The notes beneath the pieces were generated by a model. The model worked only from the letters and a program-made list of their open reading frames with translations, ran no database searches and was not told the origin of the DNA. 64,000 nucleotides of DNA from Caldilineaceae bacterium SB0664_bin_27 (GTDB lineage: Bacteria; Chloroflexota; Anaerolineae; Caldilineales; Caldilineaceae): the NCBI GenBank assembly GCA_009838625.1, contig VXRG01000131.1:1-64000 (forward strand), written 5' to 3'. A program made the translations under genes and the position numbers. Of the stretch, positions 61,979 to 64,000 are shown piece after piece; position 1 is the stretch's first letter, and each line of letters starts with the position of its first letter.

Positions 61979-62050
61979 CCCCGCCTCTTGACAGCGAACA
62001 ATGGATTGCCGCACCACTGACTACTGACGCTTGCGTCAGGGGTGTTTGTG

Positions 62051-63148
62051 TCAGGCCATACCCGTTGCCGGCAAAATCTGCAGCTCGGCGAAGTGGCAGG
62101 CGCTCGGATGGCCGTGATTAAATCGGTCAATGAGCTGTGGACGGTCCTCGCTGCAGAGCGACTCGGCCTTCCAGCAACGGGTTCGAAACGTGCAACCCGA
62201 AGGAGGATCCACAGGACTTGGCAACTCCCCCTCCAGCACGATGCGCTTCCTCTCTTTACGGCCCACTGGATTCGGCGCCGGCGCCGCCGAGAGCAGGGCC
62301 TGCGTGTAGGGATGTGTTGGCCGCGCGTAGATTTCATCCTCGTCGCCGACCTCTACAATCCGGCCCAAATGCATGACCGCGACCCGGTCAGAGATCTGTC
62401 GCACAACGGCTAGATCGTGGGCAATGAAGATGTAGGACAGCCCCAGTTCGGCTTGGAGTTCCACCAACAGATTGATAACCTGCGCCTGCACCGAAACGTC
62501 AAGCGCGGAGACAGGTTCATCGCAGATAATCAGGTCCGGTTGTAAGGCCAGGGCCCGGGCGATCCCGATACGCTGGCGCTGCCCACCCGAGAACTCATGT
62601 GGATAGCGGTTGGCATCCGTTGCCAGCAACCCGACACGCTCAAGCAGGGCGCTGACTCGCCGACCCTGCTCTTCCTTCGGCACGATGCCAGGGTGTACGA
62701 CCCACGGCTCGGCGATGATCTGGCCGACTTCCATGCGCGGGTTCAGCGACGCGAACGGGTCCTGGAAAACCATCTGTATCTCGCGTCGCAGGGCCTGTAC
62801 CGACGCTTTCGACAGGGTAAAGAGATCACGTCCTTTGAAATATGCTGCGCCGCTGGTCGGTTCCTCCAGACGCATTAGCGTTCTGGCAATTGTGGACTTC
62901 CCACAACCCGTTTCACCAACCAGCCCGAGCGTCTCGCCTCGGTGCAAGTCGAAACTTACACCGTCAACCGCCTTGATCTCTCCCCGCCGAGCGCCCAAAA
63001 ATCCCTTCCGCTCCGTCGGAAAATACTTTACGAGATCCTTGACCCTGAGCAAAGGCTCCCCCGCCTCCCCGAGAGGCCCGGAGCGTGTCCCTGTTTCGTC
63101 CTCGGTACTGCGGTTGTCGGCTCGGTGGTGTAGGCTGTCAGTTGACAT
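62051..63148 (-). CDS. Peptide-type ABC transporter ATPase (DppF/OppF type)
   Basis: A 365-residue ABC ATPase. Walker A is GETGCGKST, the signature FSGGQRQRI, and Walker [13 protein letters not shown]. The C-terminal oligopeptide domain has [14 protein letters not shown]. An Arg/Gly-rich N-terminus of about 25 residues precedes the domain. Its start overlaps the end of the upstream ATPase gene by 11 bases, so the two are coupled. It belongs to a third importer whose other subunits lie beyond the window. Confidence 0.93.
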   Translation of the reverse strand: MSTDSLHHRADNRSTEDETGTRSGPLGEAGEPLLRVKDLVKYFPTERKGFLGARRGEIKAVDGVSFDLHRGETLGLVGETGCGKSTIARTLMRLEEPTSGAAYFKGRDLFTLSKASVQALRREIQMVFQDPFASLNPRMEVGQIIAEPWVVHPGIVPKEEQGRRVSALLERVGLLATDANRYPHEFSGGQRQRIGIARALALQPDLIICDEPVSALDVSVQAQVINLLVELQAELGLSYIFIAHDLAVVRQISDRVAVMHLGRIVEVGDEDEIYARPTHPYTQALLSAAPAPNPVGRKERKRIVLEGELPSPVDPPSGCTFRTRCWKAESLCSEDRPQLIDRFNHGHPSACHFAELQILPATGMA

Positions 63149-64000
63149 TCATGACATCCTCAATACGATGGCATGAGGCGCTGCGGTCATGCCGGACCTC
63201 ATAAAGTGGGGGCGGTTCGACCGTGCAGCGGTCAACCACATAAGCGCAGCGCGGATGGAAAGGGCAGCCCGACGGAATGAAGCGAAGGTTGGGCGGCGCT
63301 CCGCTTATCTGTTGCAGCGAGTCCATCTTCCGGTCCACCCGCGGCGCCGATTCCAGAAGCCCTTTGGTGTATGGATGCGCCGGTCTGCTGTAGATCTCCT
63401 CGATCGGGCCCGTCTCCACAATTTTGCCAGCATACATCACAGCCACGCTATCGGCAACGTCCGCCACAACACCCAAATCATGCGTGATGAGGATTAAGCC
63501 CATGCCCGTCTCCAACTGGAGCTCGGCCAGCAACTCCATGATCTGCGCCTGTACCGTGACGTCAAGGGCGGTCGTAGGCTCATCCGCGATGAGCAGATCG
63601 GGATCCAATGCAATGGCCGCGGCGATCATCACCCGTTGCCGCATGCCGCCTGAAAACTGGTGCGGATAGTCATGCACTCGTTCGCGGGCAGATGGAATAC
63701 GTACCCGATCCATCAGTTCAACTGCTTTGGCAGTGGCTTCACGTTTCGACGTCCCGCGATGCTCCTGGAACATCCCGGCAATCTGGGAGCCAACGGTGTA
63801 GGCTGGGTTCAGCGCGGTTAAAGGATCCTGGAAAATCATTGCGATCCGCTCTCCGCAGAGCCGGCGTCGCCGCGACGGGCTGACTTGCAGCAGGTCGTTG
63901 CCATCGAAGAGAACCGATCCACCTGTCACGAACGCGGGCGGGCTATCGAGAATACCCATTACAGCTTCGGCGCTCACCGTCTTGCCCGAGCCGGACTCGC
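63138..64000 (-). CDS. Peptide-type ABC transporter ATPase (DppD/OppD type), partial
   Basis: The gene runs off the right edge. The last bases still encode the Walker A end ([12 protein letters not shown]), so about 45 N-terminal codons are missing. The signature FSGGMRQRV, Walker [13 protein letters not shown], and the C-terminal [14 protein letters not shown] are present. It is the partner of 62051-63148. Confidence 0.92.
   Translation of the reverse strand, partial: ESGSGKTVSAEAVMGILDSPPAFVTGGSVLFDGNDLLQVSPSRRRRLCGERIAMIFQDPLTALNPAYTVGSQIAGMFQEHRGTSKREATAKAVELMDRVRIPSARERVHDYPHQFSGGMRQRVMIAAAIALDPDLLIADEPTTALDVTVQAQIMELLAELQLETGMGLILITHDLGVVADVADSVAVMYAGKIVETGPIEEIYSRPAHPYTKGLLESAPRVDRKMDSLQQISGAPPNLRFIPSGCPFHPRCAYVVDRCTVEPPPLYEVRHDRSASCHRIEDVMNVN

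Noticed and set aside
1..64000. CRISPR array, rRNA or prophage
   Set aside because: No regularly spaced repeats with unique spacers, no rRNA-like sequence and no phage structural genes were seen.

Overview
The window is GC-rich bacterial chromosome. The best guess is a Chloroflexota (Caldilineaceae-like) genome. This rests on a mannose-1-phosphate guanylyltransferase/phosphomannomutase-type fusion, the conserved trio of MSMEG_4193-type phosphatase, DUF3090 and SCO1664 proteins, a SpoIID-domain surface protein with a Ser/Thr-rich tail, and a very large stock of peptide/sugar ABC transporters, Gfo/Idh/MocA oxidoreductases and phytanoyl-CoA-type dioxygenases. The taxonomy is inferred from gene content, not from a marker gene.

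Layout. 0.5-11.2 kb (mostly + strand): a Cys-rich hypothetical, the phosphatase/DUF3090/SCO1664 trio, the sugar nucleotidyltransferase fusion, a convergent SpoIID protein, TsaE and two CBS-pair proteins. 11.3-18.9 kb (- strand): an orphan 2-oxoacid dehydrogenase E1-beta, a YqeC-MocA maturation fusion, a fused [2Fe-2S]/molybdopterin hydroxylase, an ABC-like ATPase and the hydroxylase FAD subunit. 18.9-19.9 kb is a gene-free, repeat-bearing stretch. 19.9-29.5 kb (+): a complete peptide-type ABC importer (binding protein, two permeases, two ATPases) with two Gfo/Idh/MocA oxidoreductases and an amidohydrolase inside the run.

30.0-36.1 kb is a visibly AT-richer island, mainly on the - strand. It holds a SIR2 protein, a HerA/FtsK-type ATPase and a 70-residue KTSC protein in a tight operon, followed by a small gene split by a dead IS5-family element and a Mrr-type nuclease. 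SIR2-HerA is a known NAD-depleting anti-phage pair; the KTSC third gene and the coupled small ORFs around the nuclease are the least-explained parts. At the island edge lies a truncated fourth copy of a Cache-like lipoprotein whose three intact copies sit in tandem at 37.4-38.9 kb behind a sugar-phosphate-isomerase-like gene.

39.3-45.5 kb (+): an M81/MlrC-type peptidase, a small hypothetical, a VOC protein, two PhyH-type dioxygenases, an Ldh-type and a D-2-hydroxyacid dehydrogenase. 45.6-60.8 kb (-): a long catabolic run containing a sugar ABC importer, RraA-like, Ldh, SDR, VOC and rhamnose-mutarotase-type genes, a cytochrome P450, a second full peptide-type ABC importer, a Gfo/Idh/MocA protein and a cupin. 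61.0-64.0 kb (-): an LLM flavin oxidoreductase and the two ATPases of a third peptide importer, the last cut by the window end.

Three intergenic repeat families recur through the window: purine-rich GAGGAGTGAGGAG tracts often paired as hairpins, CCACTGAC/CACTAACCACTG-like short repeats, and an ~85-bp repeat beginning at stop codons and resembling the IS end. One purine-rich copy appears to be inserted in frame in the SCO1664 gene.
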